Shown piece by piece: positions 1 through 8,147 of a stretch of 13,741 bases of DNA. The stretch is from contig MFIX01000015.1 in assembly GCA_001780825.1 (NCBI GenBank), forward strand, positions 1-13,741, given 5' to 3'. Position numbers and translations under genes: made by a program. The notes under the pieces are model-generated. The model did not search any database. It was not told the DNA's origin and was given only the letters and a program-made list of their open reading frames with translations. The first letter of the stretch is position 1. Every line of letters begins with the position of its first letter. Source of the stretch: Candidatus Glassbacteria bacterium RIFCSPLOWO2_12_FULL_58_11 (GTDB taxonomy: Bacteria > Gemmatimonadota > Glassbacteria > GWA2-58-10).

Positions 1-5
1 CCTTA

Positions 6-34
6 TTGCAAAATGCCCTGAAAGCGTGTAAAGT
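6..34 (+). promoter_or_regulatory. Weak sigma70-like promoter candidate upstream of the first GH57 gene
   Basis: TTGCAA at 6-11 and TAAAGT at 29-34 are separated by 17 bp, and each matches the sigma70 consensus at four of six positions. This would place the transcript start near 41, just before the Shine-Dalgarno at 54-59. The real promoter may lie left of the window, so this is only a candidate. Confidence 0.25.
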
Positions 35-67
35 TAACTGTTTGTTAAACGACAGGAGGCTGCCGCT

Positions 68-2218
68 GTGTCAAAAAAGATCCGCTTTATTCTCGGTTTG
101 CACTGCCACCAGCCGGTGGGAAATTTCGACCATGTTTTCGAAGAGGGCTACCGGATAAGTTACCTGCCTTTCCTGGAAACCCTGGCCCGTTTCCCCGCGC
201 TCCGGGTCAGTCTGCACTACAGCGGGCCGCTCCTGGAGTGGATATCGGAGCGCCACCCGGAGTTCTTTAGCCTATTCGCCCGCCTGCTCGAGGCAGGCCA
301 GCTCGAATTTACCGGAGGCGGTCATTACGAACCGATCCTGCCGGTGATTCCGCGCCGAGACAGTCTGGGGCAGATACGCTACATGAGCCGCTACCTGAAA
401 CAGCGCCTCGGCGTCCGGGTCCGCGGAGCCTGGCTGACCGAGAGGATCTGGGAGCCTTCCCTGCCTGGATTGCTCGCCGAGGCGGGGCTCGAGTTCATTA
501 CCGTGGATGACTTCCACTTTCTCGCCGCCGGGTTCGATGCGGACCGCCTTCACGATTATTACCTGAGCGATGACCAGGGGGCGGTGATCCGGATTTTCCC
601 GATCAGCCAGCGCCTGCGCTATCTTGTTCCCTTCCACCCGGTCGAGGAGGTGCTGGACTTTTTCCGACAGAAAGCCGAGCGCCTGCCCGACGGTGCGGCC
701 CTGGTGCTGGCGGATGATGGCGAAAAGTTCGGCATGTGGCCCGGCACCCACGACTGGGTGTACAGCCAGGGCTGGCTCGAGCGCTTCTTTACCGCGCTGA
801 GTGAAAACCGCGACTGGCTCGAGATGTCCTCTTTCGGAGAGGTCCTCGACAGTTCCCCGCCCGCCGGCAAAGTGTACCTGCCCACTTCCAGTTACTTCGA
901 GATGGGCGGCTGGGCCTTGCCCGCTGAGGCCTCCGAGCGCCTGGCCGACCTCCAGGTCCGGTTCGAGCAGGAGGGCCGGCTCACGGAGTTATTCCCCTTC
1001 CTGCGGGGCAGCTTCTGGCGCAACTTCCTGGTCAAATACCCCGAGTCCGGCTGGATGCACAAGCGCATGTGCCATACCAGCCGTCTGGTGCACCAGGCCC
1101 TGGGCGATAAACCTTACGACTCCGGCCGCCTCCCCGAGCCCCTGCGCCAGCTCTGGATGGCCCAGTGCAACTGCGCTTACTGGCATGGGATTTTCGGCGG
1201 CCTGTACCTGCCTCACCTCAGGCACGCGATATACTCCTGCCTGATCCGCGCGGAGAAACTGCTCCTTCAAGGCTCCAAATCCGCCGGGAAGGCCGAGGCC
1301 GAGGCGCTGGACATGGACCTCGACGGCCGGCCGGAAATCCGGCTTGGCGACAGCCGGGTCAATCTCTTTATCAAACCCTCGCAGGGCGGCGCGATTGTTG
1401 AGCTGGACGACCTGAACTCCGAGTTCAACCTGATCGACACCCTGGCCCGCCGGCGAGAGGCCTATCACCGCAAGATGACCCTGGGGGTCGGGGGGGCCGG
1501 CGCGGAGGGCGCTCACGCGAGCATCCACGAGCGCCAGTTCGCCGACAAGCTGCCAGCCGAAAGTTTCATCTACGATCCCTATCCCCGCTGGATGCTGCGG
1601 GAGCATTTCTTCGCGGAAAAGCCGCGGGATTTCGAGCAGGCCTCCCGAAACCTGCCCGCGGACCTGGGTGATTTCGCCGACCGGGAGTGGGACTGGAGCC
1701 TGGTGCGCCCGAAAGGGGCCCGGGCCGGCTGCCGGCTGACCCGCCGCGGATCGGTCAACCTGCCCGGGGCGGAGCCAATCAGCTTGCTGCTCAGGAAAGA
1801 GATTCTCCTCTCCGGCGGCTCCGGCTCGTTTACGGCAGACTACCGGATGACCAATCAGGGCGCCTCGCCCCTGAAAGCGTATTTCGGCGTTTCCTTCAAC
1901 CTGACAGTTCTCGGGCCGCGGGACCCGGCGGTCGGCCTGGAGCTTGCCGATGGCAGCCGGACTGGCCTAGCCGTGGGCGCCCTGTTCCCGGGCGGCCGTA
2001 CATTCACGGTCTATAACCAGCGCGAGCACGTCGATCTGAACTTCCTTTTTACGCCGCAGCCAGAGCTCCTGGTACAGTACCCGGTGGAAACGATCAGCCA
2101 GAGCGAAAGCGGAATTGACCGCACCTACCAGGCGAGCTGCCTGATGCCGCTCTGGCCCCTGGAAGTTAAATCCTTATCTTCCAAAGGATTCAAACTCACT
2201 CTTTCTCTTTACAGCTAA
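68..2218 (+). CDS. GH57 4-alpha-glucanotransferase / alpha-amylase with DUF1925-DUF1926 C-terminus
   Basis: This 716-aa protein is a retaining alpha-glucan-active enzyme of family GH57 that should transfer or hydrolyse alpha-1,4-glucan, probably in the cytoplasm because no signal peptide is seen. Residues 1-300 hold the GH57 barrel: the HCHQP motif at 12-16, GGGHYEP at 83-89, WLTERIWEP at 122-130 with E125 as candidate nucleophile, and LADDGEKFG at 214-222 with D216/D217 as candidate acid/base. These align with the nucleophile (Glu123) and acid/base (Asp214) regions of the Thermococcus litoralis 4-alpha-glucanotransferase. A helical DUF1925-like segment follows at about 310-400, then a beta-sandwich DUF1926-like region at about 420-716. 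The length fits the family (about 650-720 aa). The start is GTG, preceded by AGGAGG at 54-59 with 8-nt spacing. Transferase or amylase activity cannot be decided from sequence. It sits upstream of other glycogen genes but is separated from the next gene by a strong promoter. Confidence 0.9.
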   Translation: MSKKIRFILGLHCHQPVGNFDHVFEEGYRISYLPFLETLARFPALRVSLHYSGPLLEWISERHPEFFSLFARLLEAGQLEFTGGGHYEPILPVIPRRDSLGQIRYMSRYLKQRLGVRVRGAWLTERIWEPSLPGLLAEAGLEFITVDDFHFLAAGFDADRLHDYYLSDDQGAVIRIFPISQRLRYLVPFHPVEEVLDFFRQKAERLPDGAALVLADDGEKFGMWPGTHDWVYSQGWLERFFTALSENRDWLEMSSFGEVLDSSPPAGKVYLPTSSYFEMGGWALPAEASERLADLQVRFEQEGRLTELFPFLRGSFWRNFLVKYPESGWMHKRMCHTSRLVHQALGDKPYDSGRLPEPLRQLWMAQCNCAYWHGIFGGLYLPHLRHAIYSCLIRAEKLLLQGSKSAGKAEAEALDMDLDGRPEIRLGDSRVNLFIKPSQGGAIVELDDLNSEFNLIDTLARRREAYHRKMTLGVGGAGAEGAHASIHERQFADKLPAESFIYDPYPRWMLREHFFAEKPRDFEQASRNLPADLGDFADREWDWSLVRPKGARAGCRLTRRGSVNLPGAEPISLLLRKEILLSGGSGSFTADYRMTNQGASPLKAYFGVSFNLTVLGPRDPAVGLELADGSRTGLAVGALFPGGRTFTVYNQREHVDLNFLFTPQPELLVQYPVETISQSESGIDRTYQASCLMPLWPLEVKSLSSKGFKLTLSLYS

Positions 2219-2249
2219 ACAAGTTAAGTGTTTGATATTTATTATCTTA

Positions 2250-2277
2250 TTGACACCCCGGAGCGTTATGGTATAAT
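2250..2277 (+). promoter_or_regulatory. Consensus sigma70 promoter for the galT-like gene
   Basis: A perfect TTGACA at 2250-2255 and a perfect TATAAT at 2272-2277 are separated by 16 bp, in an AT-rich stretch of an otherwise GC-rich window. Transcription should start near 2284, leaving a leader of about 84 nt before the ATG at 2368. The near-ideal match suggests a strong promoter. Confidence 0.8.
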
Positions 2278-2299
2278 ATAAATAAACGGCCTTTTTATC

Positions 2300-2318
2300 C
2301 TTGATCGGAACTTGATCG
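2300..2318 (+). repeat. Direct repeat of 8 bp with 11-bp period in the galT-like leader
   Basis: CTTGATCG occurs at 2300-2307 and again at 2311-2318, so the copies are one helical turn apart, about 16 nt after the predicted transcript start. This geometry is compatible with a repressor operator overlapping the start of the transcript, but no protein is identified and chance is possible. Confidence 0.4.
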
Positions 2319-2367
2319 CGCCATGTTACGATATCGCCGGCAAATCTCTTAGGAAAAGAGCGTACAA

Positions 2368-3396
2368 ATGGCTGAATTCAGACACGATCCGGTGCACCGC
2401 AGATGGGTCATCGTCACTGTCGACCGCACCCGCGGACCGGAAGATTTCCAGGTCCCGGAAAGGGTGCCGGATGAGGGGTTCTGCCCCTTTTGCGAGGGGC
2501 AGGAATCCAAAACCCCGCCGGAGATTTATGCGGTGCGGGATGGGAGCAACCCGGATCGCCCGGGATGGAAAGTGAGAGTTTTCCCAAACAAATATCCGGC
2601 CCTCTCGGACACTCACGAAAAAATCCAACGCGGTGCGCACGGACTTTATGACTGGATCAACGGCGTGGGTTGCCACGAAATAATCGTGGAGCATCCCCAT
2701 CATCATGTCCTGTTTCATCAGCTCAAGCCGGACCACCTCGAACTGCTGGTCCAGACCTACCGCGCACGGCTGGCCGCCCTGATGGAAGATGCGCGGTTCC
2801 GTTACATCATGCTTTTCAAAAATCACGGCCCCACCTCGGGGGCCTCGGTGAACCACCAGCATACGCAGATTCTAGCCATGCCGGTGATCCCCCGGATCGC
2901 GGCGATGGCGCTGGCCACCGCCCGGGAGCATTTCCACCAGAAAGAGCGCTGCCTGTTCTGCGACCTGCTGGACCAGGAGCTGGCCGATGGCCGAAGGGTA
3001 GTGACCGAGAACGAGCATTTCGCCTGTCTCGTCCCCTATGCCTCGCGCTTCCCTTTTGAGATGGCCATCCTGCCCAAGCAGCATAATCACGATTTCTCGG
3101 GGCTCGAGGATAATTTGATCCGGCCGGCCGCGGAAATTATTTATCAGGCGATCGGCAGGCTGGCCAAGCTTTTCGGCGACCTCCCGTTCAACCTGACCCT
3201 CCACACCGCGCCCAGCACCGGACAGTCCGCGAAACGCGCGGGCTATTGGGGCACCCTGAAACACGACTGGCACTGGCATATCGGAATCATTCCGCGGCTG
3301 GGCACTACGCATGGCTTCGAATGGGGTACCGGGCTGTTTATCAATCCCACGCCGCCGGAAAATGCCGCCGGGTTCCTGCGCGAAGTACAATTATAA
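2368..3396 (+). CDS. galT: GalT-family nucleotidyltransferase (galactose-1-phosphate uridylyltransferase-like)
   Basis: This 342-aa HIT-superfamily protein resembles galactose-1-phosphate uridylyltransferase, which works through a uridylylated histidine intermediate. The N-terminal half carries the metal-binding CPFC (C39, C42), FPNKYPAL at 72-79, GCHEIIVEHP at 101-110 and the active-site H163-Q-H165-T-Q167, with H165 the expected nucleophile. The C-terminal half has a second CxxC (C195, C198), HxH at 302-304 (HWHI) and the conserved stretch GFEWGTGLFINP. Classical GalT has HPHxQ; HQHTQ plus a second CxxC is closer to the broad GalT-like group that also includes plant ADP-glucose phosphorylase. 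Since its neighbours make and use ADP-glucose, the natural substrate could be ADP- or UDP-glucose rather than UDP-galactose; that is inference. The start ATG is preceded by AGGAAAAGAG at 2351-2360. It has its own promoter and ends before a strong hairpin, so it may be monocistronic. Confidence 0.85.
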   Translation: MAEFRHDPVHRRWVIVTVDRTRGPEDFQVPERVPDEGFCPFCEGQESKTPPEIYAVRDGSNPDRPGWKVRVFPNKYPALSDTHEKIQRGAHGLYDWINGVGCHEIIVEHPHHHVLFHQLKPDHLELLVQTYRARLAALMEDARFRYIMLFKNHGPTSGASVNHQHTQILAMPVIPRIAAMALATAREHFHQKERCLFCDLLDQELADGRRVVTENEHFACLVPYASRFPFEMAILPKQHNHDFSGLEDNLIRPAAEIIYQAIGRLAKLFGDLPFNLTLHTAPSTGQSAKRAGYWGTLKHDWHWHIGIIPRLGTTHGFEWGTGLFINPTPPENAAGFLREVQL

Positions 3397-3416
3397 TGGG
3401 ACGCTAATAAATGATT

Positions 3417-3444
3417 GTTGGGGCCTAGCCTGTCAGGCCCCAAC
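3417..3444 (+). terminator. Perfect 10-bp hairpin after the galT-like gene (no U tract)
   Basis: GTTGGGGCCT at 3417-3426 pairs perfectly with AGGCCCCAAC at 3435-3444 around an 8-nt loop, 20 nt after the stop codon. No T run follows on the plus strand, so it may be a weak or factor-assisted terminator, or an RNA-stabilising or processing hairpin between two co-transcribed genes. Confidence 0.55.
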
Positions 3445-3501
3445 CCTGTAAACACTTAAAAAAATCACCGGAAATTAAGACCGAACCAAGGAGAGTCGAT
3501 T

Positions 3502-5223
3502 TTGCCCAAAGGATATTTCACCTTCGTCCTGCATTCGCACCTGCCCTATGTGATCAGTCACGGCCAGTGGCCGCACGGCATGGACTGGCTCAACGAGGCC
3601 GCCGCTGAGACCTACCTGCCCCTGATCGAGGTTTTCCAGCAGGTGGCCGCCGCCGGGCGGGACAATATCGGGGTGACTATCGGCGTGACCCCGGTCCTGG
3701 CCGAGCAGCTTGCCGATGAGCGCTTCAAGGCCTCTTTTGTCACTTATCTCGGGCAGAAAATCGTTTCCGCCGAGGAAAACCGGGTGGAGTTCGAGCGGGT
3801 GGGGGACAGCTACAAAGCCAGTCTCGCGGCGAACTGGCGCGACTTTTACAGCCGGACCCGCGACAGTTTTGCCGGGCCGCTGGAAGGCGACATACCCGGC
3901 GCCCTGCGCAAGCTCCAGGATGAGGGCAAGATCGAGATCATCACCTGTGCCGCCACTCATGGGTACCTGCCTCTGCTGGGAAGGGATGAATGCATCAAGG
4001 CCCAGCTCATGCAGGGAAAAGCCACCTATCGCCGTCACTTCGGCCGGGACCCGGTGGGGACCTGGCTGCCCGAGTGCGCCTACCGCCCCTCCTATGACTG
4101 GATCAGCCCCCTGGCAGAGGAGGGCTACGGCCCGGTCAAACCCATCCGGCGCAAGGGCATCGAACAGTTGGTGAGCGAAGCCGGTATCCGCTACTTCATT
4201 ATCGACTCGCACCTGCTCAAGGGGGGAAAGGCAATTGGAGTTTACATGGACCGTTTCGAGGCGCTCCAGCGGCTCTGGAAGCAGTTCGAGCAGTCCTACG
4301 AACCCCGTCCCGAAGATACCGAATATACCCCTTACATGCCGTATCTGGTCGGGGATATCTCTCATCAGGACCCGGTCGCCTTCTATACCCGCGACCCCAA
4401 AAGCGGGCTCCAGGTCTGGAGCGGAGAATGGGGTTATCCCGGGGATGGGATGTTCCTCGATTTCCACAAGAAACATTATCCCGGCGGACATCGCTACTGG
4501 CGCGTCACCTCCGCCAAGGCCGACCTGGCCGACAAGCAGGTTTACGAGCCGCAGCGGGTCCCCGGAATCATGGACAGCCAGAGCTCGCACTTCGTCTCCC
4601 TGCTCGAGGAGATCATCGGCCAGTACCATTCCGCCACCGGCCGGAACGGCATGATTACTGCCCCTTACGATACCGAGCTGTTCGGCCACTGGTGGTTCGA
4701 GGGACCTGGCTGGCTGGGCCGCGTGCTGGAAAAGCTGAGAGCTTCGAGCGTGGTCCATCCTTCCTCCTGCGGCGCCTTCCTCGATCAGGCCCGCCCGAAG
4801 ACAGTGGTCGGCCTGCCCGAGGGAAGCTGGGGCGAGGGCGGGTTCCACTATATCTGGCTCAACGACTGGACCAAGTGGACCTGGCGCCACGTGTACGAGG
4901 CTGAGGACAAAATGTGCGCCGTGGCCGGAAAGCTCACCGAGGGCACCACGGAACAGATCTATCGGGTGGCCTGCCAGCTCGGCCGCGAGCTGCTGCTGCT
5001 CGAAAGCTCGGACTGGCAGTTCCTGATCAGCACCTGGAGCGCCCGAGATTATGCCGAGGCCCGGGTGGTCCGCCACTGGGAAAACTTTATGCGCCTGCAC
5101 CAGATGATCGGCCGGCTCGAACAACAGGGATCGACGGATGACGCAGACTGGCATTTTCTGGAGCAGTGCGAGGAAAGCGACCGGATTTTCTCCGACCTGA
5201 AACCTTCACTATGGCTACCCTGA
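3502..5223 (+). CDS. GH57/DUF1957 1,4-alpha-glucan branching enzyme
   Basis: This 573-aa protein matches the GH57 branching enzymes typified by Thermococcus kodakarensis TK1436 and Thermus thermophilus TTHA1902, which introduce alpha-1,6 branches into glycogen. The barrel starts with HSHLPY at 11-16, followed by KIEIITCAATHGYLPLL at 143-159, GTWLPECAYRP at 186-196 with E191 as candidate nucleophile, and APYDTELFGHWWFEG at 387-401 with D390 as candidate acid/base. The C-terminal helical DUF1957 region (about 420-550) includes the Trp-rich NDWTKWTWRHVYEAE. The start is TTG, chosen because AAGGAG at 3488-3493 lies 8 nt upstream and the GH57 motif begins at residue 11. It probably replaces a GH13 GlgB in this organism. 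Its last 13 nt overlap the start of the histidine kinase gene. Confidence 0.9.
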   Translation: MPKGYFTFVLHSHLPYVISHGQWPHGMDWLNEAAAETYLPLIEVFQQVAAAGRDNIGVTIGVTPVLAEQLADERFKASFVTYLGQKIVSAEENRVEFERVGDSYKASLAANWRDFYSRTRDSFAGPLEGDIPGALRKLQDEGKIEIITCAATHGYLPLLGRDECIKAQLMQGKATYRRHFGRDPVGTWLPECAYRPSYDWISPLAEEGYGPVKPIRRKGIEQLVSEAGIRYFIIDSHLLKGGKAIGVYMDRFEALQRLWKQFEQSYEPRPEDTEYTPYMPYLVGDISHQDPVAFYTRDPKSGLQVWSGEWGYPGDGMFLDFHKKHYPGGHRYWRVTSAKADLADKQVYEPQRVPGIMDSQSSHFVSLLEEIIGQYHSATGRNGMITAPYDTELFGHWWFEGPGWLGRVLEKLRASSVVHPSSCGAFLDQARPKTVVGLPEGSWGEGGFHYIWLNDWTKWTWRHVYEAEDKMCAVAGKLTEGTTEQIYRVACQLGRELLLLESSDWQFLISTWSARDYAEARVVRHWENFMRLHQMIGRLEQQGSTDDADWHFLEQCEESDRIFSDLKPSLWLP

Positions 5224-8147
5224 CCAGAAATAAGGAAGCCCTGCTGCGGCTGGTTTTGCACACCAGCTCCCAGGCTTTCCTGCTGCTCGATGAGCAGGGG
5301 ATGATCCAGGGGGCGAGCCGGCCGCTCTGCGACCTGCTGAATATCGACTGGCCTGAGCTGGTGGGTAATCCTTTCAGCATAATCGCCCTGCCGGAGCTCA
5401 ATCCAGTGCAACTGTCCCCTCCTCCCGCGGGCAAAATCGAGCTGCTGATCGTCGATCAGGCCGGCGAAAAGATTCAATCGGACTGGAATGTCATCCCCTG
5501 GAGCGAGAAGCCGGAGAGCGGCGAGGAGAAGATGTACACCGCCTACCTGCAGAACTGGCAGGGCAAGCCGGGCTCGGGCCGCGACAGCTACCTCGATCAG
5601 ACTGTCCGCGAACACCTCTACGAAAGCCTCCCGATCGGCATGCTGGTCACTGACCGCAACGGACAGATCGTGCTTTACAACTCCACGCAAGAAAAAATCA
5701 CCGGCATCGAAAGGACCGCCGTCCTGGGCCGCGTGCTTTTCAAGGATTACGCCTCCCAAGCCTCCAAAGAGATTTTGGAGACTTTCGAAAAAGCGCTCCA
5801 CAAGGGCGTGGAGGGCAGCGAGCACGAATTCGATTATACCGACCGCTTCGGGGTCCGGCGGCGCTTCAAGAGCCATATCAGCTCGCTGATCGGTCCGGAC
5901 GGCCGGATCCACGGGGTCGTGCAGACCCTCGAGGATGTCAGCCGGCCTCGGCTCCTTGAGCAGGAAATCAACCGGACCATGGATTTCCTCAAGCGCCTGC
6001 TCGATACCACGCCCAATGCGCTTTTCACCGCCGACATGGATGGCAAGATCACCTTTTACAACCGGTCCGCCGAGCAAATGCTGGGGCTGGAGTCAATCGC
6101 CGATGGTGATATCCTGATCGGCGACCTTTACCTGGGCGGCAAGCGCGAGGCGGAACAGTTGATGCACTACCTGGATGAATGCAACGGGATAGTGGAAAAC
6201 TACGAGACCTATTTCACCGACATCTCAGGCAAAGAAGTTCCGGTCAGCCTGACACTCAGTCTGCTTTTCGGCGAGGAGGGCCAGCCGGCCGGCACGATCT
6301 GCATCGCCCGCAATCTGAGCTGGGAGAAAAAACTCGAAAGCGATATCCGCCGCAACGAGCATTACCTGGCAACATTCATCCAGAACAGCCCGGATGCAGT
6401 TATCACCCTGGATGAGCGCGGCCTGGTCAATACCTGGAACCAGGGCGCTCTGAAGATGTTCGGCTACTCAAGCGAGGAAATGGCGGGCCAGCCGCTCGAC
6501 CGGCTGATGCCGGCCAATTCCCCCTCGCCGGATATGTGGAAAGCCGGGCGGGTGGAGTTCGCCAGTGACGGGTCGATCAAACACTATGTCACCGACCTGC
6601 TGAACCGGCACGGCGAAAGGCTGGTGCTGGAAGCCACCTCCACTGTGCTGGCCGAACAGGGCGACAATGCCAGCAACATCAGCGGCAAACTGATCATCTT
6701 CCGCGACATCACCCTGCGGGCACGCCTGGAGCAGATCCTCCAGGAAAATATCGATGACCTCTCGACGGTTAACGAGATCATGGAGGCGCTGCTCTCCTCC
6801 AAGGACCTCAATGAAATCCTCGGCAGCATCCTGATCGGCGTGACCGCGGGTCAGGGTCTGGGCTTCAACCGGGCTTTCCTGCTGCTGGTGGACCACAAGA
6901 AGAATGCCCTGGTGGGGAGACTGGCCATCGGGCCCTCCAACCCGGAAGAGGCAGGTGTAATCTGGAGCGATGTCCACAAGAAATACAGGTCGCTGCATGA
7001 GATATTCGAAGGCTATAAATCCAGCGGCCTCGACCATGACAATATCCATGTCAACCAGATCGTGAACAACATCCATATCTCCCTGAAAGACACCGGAAAC
7101 CCGCTGGTGCGCTCGCTGAAGGACAAGAAGTCGCTCAACATAATTAATGGCATCGCCATGGGCACTTTCCCCCAGGACCTGGCCTCGCTGCTGGGAACCG
7201 ACACCCTGGCCATAGTGCCGATTGTCTGCGAGCACCGCAGCGTGGGCCTGCTGCTGGCCGACAATCTGATAAACCACCGGCCGATCGATGAAGAGGCGGT
7301 CCGGAAACTGCACGTATTCGCCAACCTGGCCAGCCATACCATAGAGCGCAGCCGGCTGTACATCAGCCTCGAGGAAAAGATCGAGGAGCTGAACGAGGCC
7401 TACCGGGATTTGAAAGAGAGCCGCGACAAGCTGGTCCAGGCGGAAAAGCTCTCCGCCCTGGGCCACCTGGCGACTCAGGTGGCGCATGAAATCCGTAACC
7501 CGCTGGTCAGTATCGGCGGTTTCGCCCGCTCGTTGTATAAAGACCTGAAACCGAAAGACCCCAAGCGGGAAAAGGCCCGGATCATCCTCGAGGCGGTCGA
7601 CCGGTTGGAGCGTTATCTTAAGGATACGCTGACCTTTATGCGCTCCAACCAGCCGGTATTTCACCCGGTCCACCCCGGTGAACTGGTCCAGGAAACTTTC
7701 AAGATGCTGGACCTGGAGCTGGAGGCCAGCAACATCGAGATCGAGAACCGGATAATGGATAACTCGCCTATGATCGAGGTCGATCCGGATCAAATCCGGC
7801 AGGTGCTGCTCAATATCTTCCGCAACGCGCTGGAGGCGATGCCCAAAGGCGGCAAGCTGATTGTCAGCTCCAGCCTCAGCGCTGATTATTACACGATCAG
7901 TATTGCTGATACAGGTATCGGGATCGAAAAGAAAAACCTGGAAAAGCTCTTTACCGCTTTCTTTACCACCAAGAGCTCGGGGAGCGGACTGGGACTGGCT
8001 ATCAGCAGCCGGATCATCAAAAGCCACGGTGGAACGATCGGCCTGAGCAGCAAGAAAGGCGAGGGTACGGTCTTCCATGTCACACTGCCGGTAAAACAAG
8101 CCGTTAACAGGGAGGTAAATCATGAAGAGACTGCTGATCGTAGATGA
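5211..8147 (+). CDS. Soluble four-PAS/GAF hybrid-sensor histidine kinase (no receiver)
   Basis: This 978-aa sensor kinase has no signal peptide or membrane segment, so it should sense an intracellular signal. Four PAS-like domains lie at about 13-70, 136-245, 262-375 and 385-505, each with the pattern of a short hydrophobic strand, D-x-x-G and a following Asn or Trp region. A GAF-like domain at about 517-715 and a coiled-coil stretch at 715-745 follow. The kinase core has the H-box HEIRNPL with phospho-acceptor H759, the N-box around N872, the G1 box DTGIGI at 900-905 and the G2 box GSGLGLAI at 924-931. The start ATG overlaps the end of the branching enzyme gene by 13 nt, suggesting translational coupling; an upstream in-frame GTG at 5166 would add 15 residues not needed by the first PAS domain. 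No strong Shine-Dalgarno is visible at 5211. The 3' end overlaps the receiver gene by 26 nt, making that protein its likely partner. The sensed ligand is unknown. Confidence 0.88.
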   Translation: MATLTRNKEALLRLVLHTSSQAFLLLDEQGMIQGASRPLCDLLNIDWPELVGNPFSIIALPELNPVQLSPPPAGKIELLIVDQAGEKIQSDWNVIPWSEKPESGEEKMYTAYLQNWQGKPGSGRDSYLDQTVREHLYESLPIGMLVTDRNGQIVLYNSTQEKITGIERTAVLGRVLFKDYASQASKEILETFEKALHKGVEGSEHEFDYTDRFGVRRRFKSHISSLIGPDGRIHGVVQTLEDVSRPRLLEQEINRTMDFLKRLLDTTPNALFTADMDGKITFYNRSAEQMLGLESIADGDILIGDLYLGGKREAEQLMHYLDECNGIVENYETYFTDISGKEVPVSLTLSLLFGEEGQPAGTICIARNLSWEKKLESDIRRNEHYLATFIQNSPDAVITLDERGLVNTWNQGALKMFGYSSEEMAGQPLDRLMPANSPSPDMWKAGRVEFASDGSIKHYVTDLLNRHGERLVLEATSTVLAEQGDNASNISGKLIIFRDITLRARLEQILQENIDDLSTVNEIMEALLSSKDLNEILGSILIGVTAGQGLGFNRAFLLLVDHKKNALVGRLAIGPSNPEEAGVIWSDVHKKYRSLHEIFEGYKSSGLDHDNIHVNQIVNNIHISLKDTGNPLVRSLKDKKSLNIINGIAMGTFPQDLASLLGTDTLAIVPIVCEHRSVGLLLADNLINHRPIDEEAVRKLHVFANLASHTIERSRLYISLEEKIEELNEAYRDLKESRDKLVQAEKLSALGHLATQVAHEIRNPLVSIGGFARSLYKDLKPKDPKREKARIILEAVDRLERYLKDTLTFMRSNQPVFHPVHPGELVQETFKMLDLELEASNIEIENRIMDNSPMIEVDPDQIRQVLLNIFRNALEAMPKGGKLIVSSSLSADYYTISIADTGIGIEKKNLEKLFTAFFTTKSSGSGLGLAISSRIIKSHGGTIGLSSKKGEGTVFHVTLPVKQAVNREVNHEETADRR

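Noticed and set aside
1490..1496. Run of seven G in the first GH57 gene as a phase-variation tract
   Set aside because: It is shorter than typical switching tracts and common by chance in this base composition; the frame is intact.
2169..2190. 7-bp stem AATCCTT/AAGGATT near the end of the first GH57 gene as a terminator
   Set aside because: It lies before the stop codon, is AT-rich and has no T tract directly behind it.
3475..5154. A 559-codon open frame antisense to the branching enzyme gene
   Set aside because: It mirrors strong codon bias of a GC-rich gene on the other strand, has no recognisable domain, and the plus-strand protein has full family motifs.
6468..8123. A 551-codon open frame antisense to the histidine kinase
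   Set aside because: The translation is rich in Gln, Asp and Val with no domain; the kinase frame carries all H, N and G boxes. The same argument removes 8478-9773 antisense to glgC and 10954-12501 antisense to feoB.
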